Source of the DNA: Sulfurospirillum halorespirans DSM 13726
Lineage (GTDB): Bacteria > Campylobacterota > Campylobacteria > Campylobacterales > Sulfurospirillaceae
NCBI RefSeq assembly: GCF_001723605.1
Contig: NZ_CP017111.1
Span: 2,356,001 to 2,420,000, forward strand
DNA length: 64,000 nt
Direction of reading: 5' to 3'
In this document: in pieces, positions 17,831-27,184 of the stretch
Position numbering within the stretch: position 1 is the stretch's first letter
Layout: every line of letters starts with the position of its first letter
Translations under genes and position numbers: made by a program
Notes under the pieces: generated by a model
The model's database searches: none
Seen by the model: the letters and a program-made list of their open reading frames with translations, nothing else
Told to the model about the DNA's origin: nothing

Positions 17831-18499
17831 TTAATACGTCTTCATCTCTCCACCCACACGTGCGAAGATCATTAATTGTACAATATTTACACTGCGATCT
17901 GCCATACGTTCTAACTTTCGCATGGTGCTAAGAATTTGGATAAAATCAGCCGATTGGTCGATCATTTTGGCGATGTCACTGAGGATGTTTTTCTCCAAAA
18001 TCGAGTAAAGATCATCGCTTTTGCTCTCTTCAACTTTAACCCTTCGGTAGATGTCTTCCAGTGTTTCAGGGTCAGCGATTTCGATCGTGCTGATGGCTAA
18101 TGTCACTGCTTTGATGGATGTTTTACATAAATGTATTGAGTATTCATGCAACGAAGCAAATGGTAAATCACTTTGGAGATGTTGCGCCATGCGTTTACTA
18201 AACCCACGAATATTTTCAGCAATCTTGACCAGTTCATTGGTGATTTTAAGATACGCAACCATCTTACGTAAATCTTTTGCTTCCGGTCCAAAAAGGGCGA
18301 GTGCGACAACGATTTCATTATCAATAGCATTAGCTCTGTTTTCAATATTTTTAAGAAGGGTTTTTGCCGAGTCAAAACGAGATATATCTAAACTTTCCAT
18401 ACCGCAAAGAGCTTTTTCACCTGCCATAGAGATTTCAGAACCTAAATCAATCAACATTCGCTTGATCTCAATAAGTCTCTCTTCATATTTTTGAAGCAT
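17831..18499 (-). CDS. phoU: PhoU phosphate-signalling protein
   Basis: 222 residues, two PhoU three-helix repeats. ALFGPEAKDLRKMVAYLKITNELVKIAENIRGFSKR is the first-domain signature and IQILSTMRKLERMADRSVNIVQLMIF the second. PhoU links the Pst transporter to the kinase and restrains the Pho response when phosphate is plentiful. It is first in a phoU-phoB-phoR unit and is preceded by a Pho box, giving autoregulation. In many bacteria phoU ends the pst operon; here it is 8 kb from pst. Confidence 0.93.
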   Translation of the reverse strand: MLQKYEERLIEIKRMLIDLGSEISMAGEKALCGMESLDISRFDSAKTLLKNIENRANAIDNEIVVALALFGPEAKDLRKMVAYLKITNELVKIAENIRGFSKRMAQHLQSDLPFASLHEYSIHLCKTSIKAVTLAISTIEIADPETLEDIYRRVKVEESKSDDLYSILEKNILSDIAKMIDQSADFIQILSTMRKLERMADRSVNIVQLMIFARVGGEMKTY

Positions 18500-18526
18500 A
18501 CGTTTTCCTTATAATAGTTTGCCATC

Positions 18527-18558
18527 ATTGTAGTTTGAAATCATTACAATATGGTAAC
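18527..18558 (-). promoter_or_regulatory. Pho box and -10 of phoU-phoB-phoR
   Basis: On the minus strand GTTACCA-TATT-GTAATGA (18558 to 18541) is a 7-bp direct repeat with a 4-bp gap. Exactly 8 bp later comes TACAAT (18532-18527). The same geometry and the same TACAATGA are present before pstS. As in E. coli Pho promoters the Pho box takes the place of the -35. Confidence 0.85.
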
Positions 18559-18575
18559 ATAAAAACCCTCCTAGC

Positions 18576-18607
18576 GTTACCACATCGTAATCAGCTCACC
18601 ATATAAT
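18576..18607 (+). promoter_or_regulatory. Pho box and -10 of the olsF-like gene
   Basis: GTTACCA-CATC-GTAATCA (18576-18593), then 8 bp, then a perfect TATAAT (18602-18607). It faces the acyltransferase gene, whose ATG lies 32 bases downstream after AAAGGAG. It is back to back with the phoU Pho box, with 17 bp between the two. Confidence 0.85.
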
Positions 18608-18639
18608 CAGTCCAAAATAATAAACGTAAAGGAGCATTC

Positions 18640-20355
18640 ATGGTAGATGTAGAAAAAACGTTAAGCCTCAAGTACCCTAGCATTGTCTATTATCCGAGTA
18701 TTGTGAGAAATTTCGTTGTTTATCTCCTGAAAAAGCTACTTCATCAAGATGAGATTAACGATTTTTTAATGCACGGAGAGGCGTATCGTGGGTTTGATTT
18801 TGTCGAAGCGGTGCTGGAGTATTTCAACTTTGGCTACACCATCTCTAATAAAGATAAAACCAATATCCCTTCCTCTGGGCGCATTATCATCATCGCAAAC
18901 CACCCATTAGGCGCACTGGACGCTTTGGCACTTATCTCGCTTATTAAAGAGATACGAAGTGATGTGAAAGTACTGGCAAATGACGTGTTGATGCAGATTG
19001 AACCGCTCAGTGGACTGCTCATTCCCATCGATAATCTTACAGGTGCAACGGCGAAAGAGTCGATCAAAAAAGTTTACGATGCGCTTGAGCGTGATGAAGC
19101 GCTTATTGTCTTTCCCTCAGGTGAAGTCTCACGGGCTCAGCCAACAGGCATTAAAGATACGAAATGGAAAAAAGGCTTTTTAAAGTTTGCGCAAAAGACC
19201 AATTCACCTCTTTTACCTGTGTTCATTGATGCCAAAAATTCGCCACTTTTTTACACACTTTCGATGATCAACAAAAAAATCTCGACCTTTTTACTCGCCA
19301 GTGAGATGTTTAAAAAACGCTCCAAAGTGATTAACTTTAAAATTGGCGAGATGATCACCTATAAAACGCTTCAAAGCTCAGGCTTTAGCGACACAACCTT
19401 GATTACGCTTTTGAAAAAACATCTTTATAAGATCAGTAAAGGTAAAAAGGGAATTTTTGCAACGCAAAGAGCGATTGCGCATCCTGAAGAGCGCAAAGCC
19501 ATACGCGCAGAGCTTAAAAAATCCACCCTTTTAGGTCAAACGAGTGATGGCAAGAAAATCTATCTGTATGAGTATGAAGCAGGTTCCATTTTGATGAAAG
19601 AGATAGGACGCTTGCGAGAGTTTACATTTCGTAAAGTGGAAGAGGGAACGGGTGGAAAACGCGATGTAGACGCATTTGATAAGCACTACAAACATATCGT
19701 GCTGTGGGACGATGATGAGCTTGAAGTCGTGGGAGCGTACCGCATTGGCGAAGCCAATTATATCAGTGAGTATTTTGGAATGGAAGGGTTTTATTCACAC
19801 AGCCTTTTTGAATTTGCCCCCGAGTTTGAGCCTTATTTACACAACTCCATTGAGCTAGGACGAAGTTTTGTTCAGCCACGCTATTGGGGCACACGTGCCC
19901 TTGATTATCTCTGGCAAGGCATTGGGGCGTACTTGTTTAAAAATCCGCATATTCGTTACATGTACGGTCCTGTGAGTCTGAGCGATGTTTATCCCAAAAT
20001 CGCCAAAAATCTCATCATCACCTTCTATTCCCTCTATTTTGGTTCAGCACAATCCTTGGTTCTCGCACGAAACTCTTTTTTTATGAGTAAATTAGAGAAA
20101 GAAGAAGCACTCTCTTTTTTCAAAGGCGATGATTATAAAGAGGATTTTGCCGTTTTAAAAGAGCAACTTTCTCACATGGATCTTAGCGTGCCAACACTGT
20201 ATAAACAGTACACCGAACTCTGCGAAGAGGGTGGCATCTCATTTTTAGATTTTAACATCGACAAAGAGTTTGCCAACTGTGTGGATAGCTTTATTTTAGT
20301 GGATATCACCAAAGTCAAAGAAGCGAAAAAGACGCGCTATATCAAAGGGGCGTAA
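18640..20355 (+). CDS. olsF: Bifunctional ornithine-lipid acyltransferase (OlsF-like: PlsC + OlsB-type GNAT)
   Basis: 571 residues with two acyltransferase halves. Residues ~75-260 form a PlsC-type domain with NHPLGALD (87-94, catalytic His and Asp) and FPSGEVSR (158-165). Residues ~300-520 resemble OlsB-type N-acyltransferases: VVGAYRIGEANYISEYFG, ELGRSFVQPRYW, LWQGIGAYL and MYGPVSLSDVYP. In Serratia and Flavobacterium such fusions (OlsF) make ornithine lipid: the C-terminal half acylates ornithine, the N-terminal half adds the second chain. The Pho box in front means it should be induced when phosphate is scarce, when phosphorus-free lipid replaces phospholipid. Activity is inferred from family resemblance. 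Confidence 0.82.
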   Translation: MVDVEKTLSLKYPSIVYYPSIVRNFVVYLLKKLLHQDEINDFLMHGEAYRGFDFVEAVLEYFNFGYTISNKDKTNIPSSGRIIIIANHPLGALDALALISLIKEIRSDVKVLANDVLMQIEPLSGLLIPIDNLTGATAKESIKKVYDALERDEALIVFPSGEVSRAQPTGIKDTKWKKGFLKFAQKTNSPLLPVFIDAKNSPLFYTLSMINKKISTFLLASEMFKKRSKVINFKIGEMITYKTLQSSGFSDTTLITLLKKHLYKISKGKKGIFATQRAIAHPEERKAIRAELKKSTLLGQTSDGKKIYLYEYEAGSILMKEIGRLREFTFRKVEEGTGGKRDVDAFDKHYKHIVLWDDDELEVVGAYRIGEANYISEYFGMEGFYSHSLFEFAPEFEPYLHNSIELGRSFVQPRYWGTRALDYLWQGIGAYLFKNPHIRYMYGPVSLSDVYPKIAKNLIITFYSLYFGSAQSLVLARNSFFMSKLEKEEALSFFKGDDYKEDFAVLKEQLSHMDLSVPTLYKQYTELCEEGGISFLDFNIDKEFANCVDSFILVDITKVKEAKKTRYIKGA

Positions 20356-20415
20356 TTCAATCCTTTACAAAGAGAACTAAAATCTATATAATTATACTTA
20401 TATAAAAGGATGATT

Positions 20416-21714
20416 ATGAAAGAGATATTTAAAAAAATCCTCACCGATTTTATGGATAAAGAGATTGCAGGCATTTTGCCACGAACGCAGAGCATTCCTT
20501 TAGAGAGTAAAAAAATTATTTCGCTCATTGGAGTGCGACGCAGTGGCAAAAGCTCCATTTTGTTTGACGCTATACGCGCACTAAGACTCACACATCCTAG
20601 AGAAAATGTACTGTATCTCAACTTTGAAGATGACAGGCTTTTTCCGCTCAAACTGGAACATCTGGATTTAATCCTTGAAGCCTACTTTGAAATGTACCCC
20701 ACTAAAAGAGATGAAAAGATTTATCTCTTTTTAGATGAAGTGCAAGTGGTTGATGGCTGGGAGTTGTATGTCAGGCGCATTTACGATACGCTCAATCTCT
20801 CTATTTTTATAACAGGATCTAGCGCAAAACTCCTTTCCAGTGAGATCGCTACAAGCCTTCGGGGCAGAACACTAAGCTTTGAAATCTTTCCTTTTTCTTT
20901 TCGTGAATACCTTACATGTAAAGGTATAGAAGTCAATCTCAATGCTTCAAAATCGCTCAGTTTTATCAAAAATGCACTGGATAGCTATCTTGCAGATGGT
21001 GGTTTTGCCGAGACAATTGGAGAAGATGCTTTCATCGCACGAAAGATTTTGAGCGATTATCTTGAGCTGATTGTTTACAAAGACATCGCTCAGAGGCACA
21101 ACATCACTAATGGAAGTTTACTCAAGCACCTCACGAAGTACTGCTTTACGAACATTGCTACTTTGCTCAGTTTTACAAAACTTTACAATGAGTTTAAATC
21201 GCAAGGGTTCAAGCTCTCCAAAGATACGATTTTTAATTATATGTCGTACCTTGAAGATGCCTATGCGCTTTTTACCGTGCCAATTTACCGAAATTCTATC
21301 AAAGAAGAGCAACGCAATCCCAAGAAAATCTATGCCGTGGACAGCGGTTTTAAAAAGATTTACGATTATGTGTTCAGCCACGATAAGAGCAAACTGTATG
21401 AAAACGCCGTTTTTTTAGAACTTAGGCGTCAGAGTAAAGATGTTTATTATTTTAAAGCGCATCATGAAGTTGATTTTTATGCCAAGATCGAAGGTAAAGA
21501 GCTACTTCTAAATGTGAGTTATGAGCTCAAAGATGAAAAAACGCGCAAGAGAGAATACGATGGGCTTTTAGAAGCAATGACCTATTTTGGTCTAAATGAG
21601 GGTTATCTCATTACTAAAGATGAAAAAAATGATGTGCTCTTTGATGACAAAACAATCCATATCCTTCCTCTGTATGAGTGGTTGCTGATGGCGCATGATC
21701 AGGATAAAGTATAG
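20416..21714 (+). CDS. AAA_14/DUF4143-type ATP-binding protein
   Basis: 432 residues. The Walker A motif LIGVRRSGKSSILFD is near residue 40, Walker B YLFLDEVQVVDGWE near 105, and ITGSSAKLLSSEIATSLRGRTLSFEIFPFSFREYL follows, the standard string of this family. The C-terminal DUF4143 half resembles a nuclease-like fold (HEVDFYAKIEGKELLLNVSYEL). Cellular role is unknown; the genes are often mobile and patchily distributed. The second ATG (20416) suits the AAGG better than that at 20410. An iterated palindrome is read as YLTCKG. Confidence 0.85.
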   Translation: MKEIFKKILTDFMDKEIAGILPRTQSIPLESKKIISLIGVRRSGKSSILFDAIRALRLTHPRENVLYLNFEDDRLFPLKLEHLDLILEAYFEMYPTKRDEKIYLFLDEVQVVDGWELYVRRIYDTLNLSIFITGSSAKLLSSEIATSLRGRTLSFEIFPFSFREYLTCKGIEVNLNASKSLSFIKNALDSYLADGGFAETIGEDAFIARKILSDYLELIVYKDIAQRHNITNGSLLKHLTKYCFTNIATLLSFTKLYNEFKSQGFKLSKDTIFNYMSYLEDAYALFTVPIYRNSIKEEQRNPKKIYAVDSGFKKIYDYVFSHDKSKLYENAVFLELRRQSKDVYYFKAHHEVDFYAKIEGKELLLNVSYELKDEKTRKREYDGLLEAMTYFGLNEGYLITKDEKNDVLFDDKTIHILPLYEWLLMAHDQDKV

Positions 21715-21723
21715 CTTTCTATA

Positions 21724-21757
21724 AAGAGACCAAACCCTGAAGTGGGCTTGGTCTCTT
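21724..21757. terminator. Convergent terminator between the ATPase and an MCP gene
   Basis: A 10-bp stem (AAGAGACCAA / TTGGTCTCTT) extended by CCC/GGG lies between the two stop codons. On the minus strand it is followed by TTTATAG. Confidence 0.65.
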
Positions 21758-21763
21758 GTAGGG

Positions 21764-23365
21764 TTACGCTGTTTTAAATGCGGAGAGGGCGTTGCTGAGA
21801 TTGGTGGAGAGTTTGGCGAGGTGTTCTGCCGCACTGGCGATCTCTTCGACGCTTCTGGCGTTGGTTGAGGTGAGTTTGTGGATGGTGTTGACACGCTCCA
21901 GCATAACGTTGGCTTCGACACTTCCATGTTTGGCTTCTTGCGCAGCGCCTTCTGCAACGGTCGCGGTTTCATTCATGCTGCTCACTGTTTTAAGCATCAA
22001 TTGTTGCGTATTTTCGGCGCGATGTCCGAGGGATTGAATCTCTTTGGCATTTTTCTTCATGAGATCGGATGTTGTATTGACCGATTGGGTGATGACCGCT
22101 ACGGTAGAGTTACTCTCCACAAGACTTTTTTGGGTGCGTTCAGCCAGTTTACGCACTTCATCGGCGACAACGGCAAATCCACGACCGTGCTCACCTGCGC
22201 GTGCAGCTTCAATAGCGGCATTGAGGGCTAAAAGGTTGGTCTGTTCGGCAATGTCAGAGATGACTAAGAGCACTTGTTGCACTTGGGATACCTCTTGATC
22301 GAGCTGTTCCAAACGAGCAGAAAGATCGGTTTGATTGACAACGACAGTTTGAAGATCGGATGAGACGGCAAGGACTTCATTGGAAGCGTTATTGAGCTCA
22401 TTGGCGACACCTTGCATCACGGTGCCTGCATGCTCCGCATTCTTTTCACTGTCGTGTAAAATGCTGGCAACTTTTTTGGTGGTATTGACTGCATGATCGA
22501 CCTCTTGATCGGTCTCTTCGGTGCGCTTTCCGATTTGGAGCGATGTTGAAGAGAGCTCTTCGGCAACGGCCGCATTTTCCATCGCAGTACGTTTAGCATC
22601 ATCGATGGCGATGCGTAACTGCTCGAAAAGCGTGTTGACGGTGCGCATGATGTTTGCGATCTCGTCATTGCCTGTGATTGCAATAGGGTGGCTAAGGTCT
22701 TTATTTTTTCCGATATAGTCACACTCTTTGGCAGCGTTGGAAAGTGAGTTTTTAATTTTAGTCGCAATGACCCAGAAAAGAAACGCTGTGACGCCTGAAA
22801 CAAGCAGTGCCATGAGCATCCCAATTTTTTTGGCACCGTCGAGGAGTTCGTGCTCTTCTTGTTCAATATCTTGAGAGAGGGCATCGGAATTTTTAGAGAT
22901 GGAGATAAACGCGTCGCGTCCTTTATTGGTCAGCTCCATAAATTTCGCTCCCTCAGGTGTGGCAAGAAATTCGGCCGAATTGGTTTCGTTTTTATACTGC
23001 TTAAGCATCTCAAAACGAGGCATGGCACTGACTCTAAAATCATCCGCTCCTTTTTGGATTAGATTTAAAAGAGCGATATCTTTTTCCGCACTCAGCAGGG
23101 GTCGAAGTTCGTTAATATGCTCATCAAGCTTCTTTTGCGATTGGACATAGCTTTCGATAAAGTGTTGTGCATACGAGATTTGATACCCTCTAGAATACAT
23201 CAAGAGCTCTGAGGTGTAGCGAGGGAGTTTCCCGATGTGTTGCACTTTTTTAACGGCTATTTCGGCGTCCCCTGCATGGGAAATCAGCAGGTAACTGAGC
23301 CCCACAGTGCCGATCAAAATAATAACCAATAAAAACATGAGTTTAGCGCGAATTGTCTGTAACAT
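21764..23365 (-). CDS. Methyl-accepting chemotaxis protein with 4HB-like sensor domain
   Basis: 533 residues. TM1 ([21 protein letters not shown]) is near residues 8-28, a helical periplasmic domain of ~160 residues fits a four-helix bundle, and TM2 lies near 187-205. The signalling tip reads [36 protein letters not shown], the universal MCP hairpin. No C-terminal receptor pentapeptide is seen. It is a paralogue, of identical length, of the MCP at 24316-25917. The ligand is unknown. Confidence 0.93.
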   Translation of the reverse strand: MLQTIRAKLMFLLVIILIGTVGLSYLLISHAGDAEIAVKKVQHIGKLPRYTSELLMYSRGYQISYAQHFIESYVQSQKKLDEHINELRPLLSAEKDIALLNLIQKGADDFRVSAMPRFEMLKQYKNETNSAEFLATPEGAKFMELTNKGRDAFISISKNSDALSQDIEQEEHELLDGAKKIGMLMALLVSGVTAFLFWVIATKIKNSLSNAAKECDYIGKNKDLSHPIAITGNDEIANIMRTVNTLFEQLRIAIDDAKRTAMENAAVAEELSSTSLQIGKRTEETDQEVDHAVNTTKKVASILHDSEKNAEHAGTVMQGVANELNNASNEVLAVSSDLQTVVVNQTDLSARLEQLDQEVSQVQQVLLVISDIAEQTNLLALNAAIEAARAGEHGRGFAVVADEVRKLAERTQKSLVESNSTVAVITQSVNTTSDLMKKNAKEIQSLGHRAENTQQLMLKTVSSMNETATVAEGAAQEAKHGSVEANVMLERVNTIHKLTSTNARSVEEIASAAEHLAKLSTNLSNALSAFKTA

Positions 23366-23480
23366 AAAATGTCCCTTATAAATAACTTTTAATTTTTATA
23401 TTATAGCTTTAATTGTAGTTTTTTCATGTGAGATTTTGCGTGAGATATGAGAAATAGAGACTTTTACATGTAAGGTAAAT

Positions 23481-23512
23481 CACCCTTATTACGCAGGTTT
23501 GTGATAAGGGTG
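23481..23512 (-). terminator. Hairpin downstream of the dioxygenase-like gene
   Basis: CACCCTTAT / ATAAGGGTG (9-bp stem) lies 18 bases after the stop of the minus-strand gene. The T tract is weak, so this is a probable rather than certain terminator. An iterated palindrome follows at 23464. Confidence 0.55.
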
Positions 23513-23529
23513 GCAAAAAATGACATAGA

Positions 23530-24306
23530 TTAGGAGAGCATAAAACCTCGCATCGAGAGGCTGGCATTTTGGAAGAAAGGGGTCAGAATTTTCAGTTCAT
23601 CCTCTTTTTTCCTCGTTCCTGCGATGTATAAAAGTGGCAGATAGTGGTCGATGCTTGGGTGCGCTGTTTTAAAATCAGGGCATCGCTCTTCAATGCGCAC
23701 TAAGCTTTCGACATCGTTACATGTAAAGGCTTGATGGACAAAATCATCCACATTTTGAGCCCATTGCACGGCGGGGGCATTGATGTTGTAAAAATCGACC
23801 ATGCCAAGATTGTGCGTGATGTTACCGCTTCCGATGATCATAATGCCTTCATCTCTGAGCACTTGGAGTTGCTCACCGATCTTTACATGTAAAGACAGGG
23901 GCAGGTTTTTATTGAGGCTGAGTTGAATGATCGGAATGCTCGCTTTGGGAAAGAGAAAATGCAGTGGCATCCACGCGCCATGGTCTAATCCTCGCTCGAC
24001 TAAAGGGGCATCTAAAAGTGTGGCGATGCGTTTTGAGAGCGTATTGTTGCTGGGTGATGGGTAGCTCATCTCATACAGCGTGGGTGGAAAGCCGTAAAAA
24101 TCATACAGCGTCTCATACGCAATGCCTGAGCTGATACTCACGGCTGTTTGGTTTGTGTACCAGTGTGCTGAAATGACCAGAATGGCTTTGGGCGTTGGAA
24201 GCTCTTTACAGAGCGCTTCAAGCGCTTCGGTAAAACTATTTTCTAACACAAGATTCATCGGTGAACCATGCCCCAAAAAGAGGCAAGGCATCGTAGTGTT
24301 TGACAT
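23530..24306 (-). CDS. 4,5-DOPA dioxygenase extradiol-like protein (YgiD family)
   Basis: 258 residues of the LigB-type extradiol dioxygenase fold. Metal ligands are visible in LFLGHGSPMN and VISAHWY, with LDHGAWMPLHFLFPKA and GSGNITHNLG further on. The best studied relatives open the ring of DOPA or other catechols; in YgiD the physiological substrate is unsettled. The start ATG 24306 follows AAGGAAA. It lies between two paralogous MCP genes, only 10 bases after the end of the second on the same strand, so it may be co-transcribed with it. Two iterated palindromes are in the gene. Confidence 0.85.
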   Translation of the reverse strand: MSNTTMPCLFLGHGSPMNLVLENSFTEALEALCKELPTPKAILVISAHWYTNQTAVSISSGIAYETLYDFYGFPPTLYEMSYPSPSNNTLSKRIATLLDAPLVERGLDHGAWMPLHFLFPKASIPIIQLSLNKNLPLSLHVKIGEQLQVLRDEGIMIIGSGNITHNLGMVDFYNINAPAVQWAQNVDDFVHQAFTCNDVESLVRIEERCPDFKTAHPSIDHYLPLLYIAGTRKKEDELKILTPFFQNASLSMRGFMLS

Positions 24307-24315
24307 CACGTTTCC

Positions 24316-25917
24316 TTAGACTGTTTTAAAGGCTGCAAGCGCAAGGCTTAGGGTATTGGAGAGTTTTGAAAGATGCTCTGCCGCACTCGCGATCTCTTCG
24401 ACACTTCTGGCATTGGTCGCAGAAATGTGATGAATCGCATCAATGCGACCTAACATTTCAGAAGCTTGAGCGCTTCCCTCTTTGGCATCTTTGGCGCTGT
24501 TTTGTGCCAATGTTTTGGCTTCATTCATCGTGGAGACGGTTTTGAGCATTATTTTTTGCGTCTCTTCGGCTCGTTGCCCCAGTGCTTGAATCTCTTGCGC
24601 ATTGCTTTTCATGAGCTCGGATGAGGTAGCAACCGATTGGGTGATGACAGCGACGGTTGCATTGCTCTCTACCAAACTTTTTTGGGTGCGTTCTGCCAAT
24701 TTTCGTACTTCATCGGCAACGACGGCAAATCCACGACCGTGTTCGCCTGCGCGTGCTGCTTCAATGGCGGCATTGAGGGCTAGCAAATTGGTCTGTTCTG
24801 CAATGTCTGCAATGACGGAGAGAACTTGCTGGACTTGGGTCACTTCTTGATCAAGATGCTCAATGCGACTTGAAAGATCGGTTTGGTTGACCACAATGGT
24901 TTGCAGATCGTTGGAGACACTAAGAACCTCTTGAGAAGCGTTGCTGAGCTCATCGGACACATTTTGAATGACCGACTCAGAACGGTTTGAACTCTCTTCA
25001 CTCGTATGCAAGATACTCGCCACTTTTTTCGTAGAATCCAGTGCATGATCGACCTCTTTAGCGGCCTCTTCGGTTCGTTTTCCGATTTGAAGTGAGGTGG
25101 ATGAGAGCTCTTCGGCAACTGCAGCATTTTCTAACGCCGTACGTTTTGCCCCGTCAATGGCACTGCACAGTTTCGTAAGCAGGGCGTTAACCGTCGCCAT
25201 CATTGAGGCAATTTCATCCTGACCTTTCGTGTCAATGCTATGGCTTAAATCTTGGCTATTGCCGATGTAGTCGCACTCTTTGGACGCAGTTTGTATGGAG
25301 TTTTTGATCTGACCTGAGGTGTACCAAAAGATAAAACTTGACACAACTAAGACCAACAACGCCATAATAACACCAACTATATTGGCTTGATCTAAGACCT
25401 GATCTTCATACGCTTCGATGGATTTTGTCAGCTTTTTAGAAGAATCTAAGAGGGTAATAAAGCTCGTACGCCCTTCATTGGTGACCACTGTAAATCGCTT
25501 GCCCTCGGGAGTGTTTAGAAACTCAGGTGAATTAATCGCTTCTTTGTATTTATCGACTAAAACAAAGCGCTCATCACTGGAGAGTTTCACCTCGGCAGCT
25601 ACTTTTTTAATCTGCTCAAGGAGCGCACTATTTTCCTTATTTAACAGTGTTGGTTCAAGTTCTTGCGCGGCTTTGAGAAGATTATCATAGGCTTTATAGT
25701 ACGCCTCTGTCATTTTAGGATTGAAAGTGATTTGGTGCCCTCTTGCTTGGACGAGCAGTTCATTCGTGTACGTAGCAATGGCACCTGCATATTGCACTTT
25801 TTCGACGGCCATTTGAGCTTTGGTCGTATTTGAAACAAGTAAATAGCCTAGTCCTGACGTCCCTATAACAATAACAACAAAGAGAAACAAGAGTTTAGCA
25901 CGGATAGATTGAAGCAT
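24316..25917 (-). CDS. Methyl-accepting chemotaxis protein, paralogue of the 21764 MCP
   Basis: 533 residues with the same layout as its neighbour: [30 protein letters not shown] at the start, a helical periplasmic domain, TM2 near 190, then a signalling domain with [35 protein letters not shown]. The start at 25917 has AGAAGGA before it; an ATG 18 bases upstream overlaps that RBS and is rejected. The sensor domains diverge more than the signalling halves, so the pair likely arose by duplication followed by change of ligand. Confidence 0.93.
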   Translation of the reverse strand: MLQSIRAKLLFLFVVIVIGTSGLGYLLVSNTTKAQMAVEKVQYAGAIATYTNELLVQARGHQITFNPKMTEAYYKAYDNLLKAAQELEPTLLNKENSALLEQIKKVAAEVKLSSDERFVLVDKYKEAINSPEFLNTPEGKRFTVVTNEGRTSFITLLDSSKKLTKSIEAYEDQVLDQANIVGVIMALLVLVVSSFIFWYTSGQIKNSIQTASKECDYIGNSQDLSHSIDTKGQDEIASMMATVNALLTKLCSAIDGAKRTALENAAVAEELSSTSLQIGKRTEEAAKEVDHALDSTKKVASILHTSEESSNRSESVIQNVSDELSNASQEVLSVSNDLQTIVVNQTDLSSRIEHLDQEVTQVQQVLSVIADIAEQTNLLALNAAIEAARAGEHGRGFAVVADEVRKLAERTQKSLVESNATVAVITQSVATSSELMKSNAQEIQALGQRAEETQKIMLKTVSTMNEAKTLAQNSAKDAKEGSAQASEMLGRIDAIHHISATNARSVEEIASAAEHLSKLSNTLSLALAAFKTV

Positions 25918-26015
25918 AAAAATTCCTTCTAGCAAGTTAGTTTAGAATTATAACGGGCTATTCCCAAAAAAATGATAATAACGAAGCATTTTAATCCTCT
26001 ATTTAGAAACAATTC

Positions 26016-26047
26016 GTAACCAAGTTGTAATCAAATTCCCTTACAAT
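26016..26047 (+). promoter_or_regulatory. Pho box and -10 of pstSCAB
   Basis: GTAACCA-AGTT-GTAATCA (26016-26033) is an almost perfect 7-bp direct repeat with a 4-bp gap. After 8 bp comes TACAAT (26042-26047). The pstS ATG is 34 bases downstream. Confidence 0.88.
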
Positions 26048-26080
26048 GACATTACCAAATTTTAGAAATGGAGTATACCA

Positions 26081-27121
26081 ATGACTATCAAAACATGTGC
26101 AATTGCACTTTTAAGTGTTGCTGCTTTGAGTACAACGGCAAGTGCAAGAGATCAGATTAAAATTGTTGGATCATCAACCGTGTATCCTTTTACCAGCTAT
26201 GTCGCTGAAGAGTTTAAAGCAACAACAGGCAATGCGACACCTGTCGTTGAATCAACAGGAACCGGTGGTGGTATGAAGATTTTTTGTTCAGGCGATGGTC
26301 TTGATACACCTGATTTTACCAATGCTTCACGTCCTATGAAATCGGCTGAATACAAAGCATGTTTAGAAAATGGCGTCACAGATATTACCGGTATGATGGT
26401 AGGATTTGACGGTATTGCGTTTGCTCAATCTAAAACGAATGGCAAAATCAACTTTACACGTGAGCAAATGTTCTTAGCACTTGCTGAAGAAGTTCCAAGT
26501 AAAGATGGCAAGTCACTCATTAAAAACCCATACAAAACATGGAATGAGATCGATGCGGCTCTTCCAAATAGAAAAATCACCGTTTACGGTCCTCCAACCA
26601 CATCAGGTACACGTGACTCTTTTGATGAGATGGTTATGGAGCACAGTTCAGCAAAATTTGAAGCGTATGGCGACAAAAAAGGCAAATACAAAGCGGTACG
26701 TCAAGACGGTGTGTTTGTTCCAGCAGGTGAAAATGACAACCTAATCGTTCAAAAACTCACCAAAGACACTGCTGCATTTGGTATCTTTGGTTACAGCTTC
26801 CTTGAAGAGAATGGCGATAAAATCAATGGCGCATCTGTGGATAGCGTTGAACCAGCATTTGATACGATTTCATCTGCAAAATACCCAATCTCAAGAAGCC
26901 TTTATATCTACGCTAAAAACTCACACCGTTCTCAAGTTAAAGGGATGGATGAATTCTTGAAATTGTATGTTGATGCAAAAATGATCGGTACAAAAGGTGT
27001 ACTTAAAACAATCGGTTTGGTTCCAATGACCGAGGGAGATCTTAAAAAAGTACAAGCAGCTGTTTTAGCTAAGACTAAACTCACTGAAGAGATGGTTAAG
27101 AAAAATACCATTCTTCCATAA
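26081..27121 (+). CDS. pstS: Phosphate ABC transporter, periplasmic binding protein PstS
   Basis: 346 residues. A signal peptide ends near SASA/RDQIK (residues 1-23). KIVGSSTVYPFTSYVAEEF and STGTGGGMKIFCSG are the phosphate-contact regions; PTTSGTRDSFDEMVM is the third. It captures phosphate in the periplasm and delivers it to PstCA. First gene of pstSCAB behind a Pho box. A hairpin after the gene probably lowers read-through so that PstS exceeds the membrane parts. Confidence 0.93.
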   Translation: MTIKTCAIALLSVAALSTTASARDQIKIVGSSTVYPFTSYVAEEFKATTGNATPVVESTGTGGGMKIFCSGDGLDTPDFTNASRPMKSAEYKACLENGVTDITGMMVGFDGIAFAQSKTNGKINFTREQMFLALAEEVPSKDGKSLIKNPYKTWNEIDAALPNRKITVYGPPTTSGTRDSFDEMVMEHSSAKFEAYGDKKGKYKAVRQDGVFVPAGENDNLIVQKLTKDTAAFGIFGYSFLEENGDKINGASVDSVEPAFDTISSAKYPISRSLYIYAKNSHRSQVKGMDEFLKLYVDAKMIGTKGVLKTIGLVPMTEGDLKKVQAAVLAKTKLTEEMVKKNTILP

Positions 27122-27140
27122 GTTTACATGTAAGACCGAT

Positions 27141-27161
27141 GAGAGGCGTTTAGAGCCTCTC
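27141..27161 (+). terminator. Attenuating hairpin between pstS and pstC
   Basis: GAGAGGC / GCCTCTC stem with a 7-nt loop, followed after seven bases by a T run (CTCTTTTT). It lies in the only sizeable gap of the operon, as is common after binding-protein genes. Confidence 0.65.
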
Positions 27162-27184
27162 GCACCTCTTTTTAAAGGACTCTG

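Noticed and set aside
20337-20651. Minus-strand open frame across the start of the AAA ATPase gene
   Set aside because: It is antisense to a clear Walker A-containing gene, lacks an RBS and has no recognisable protein features.
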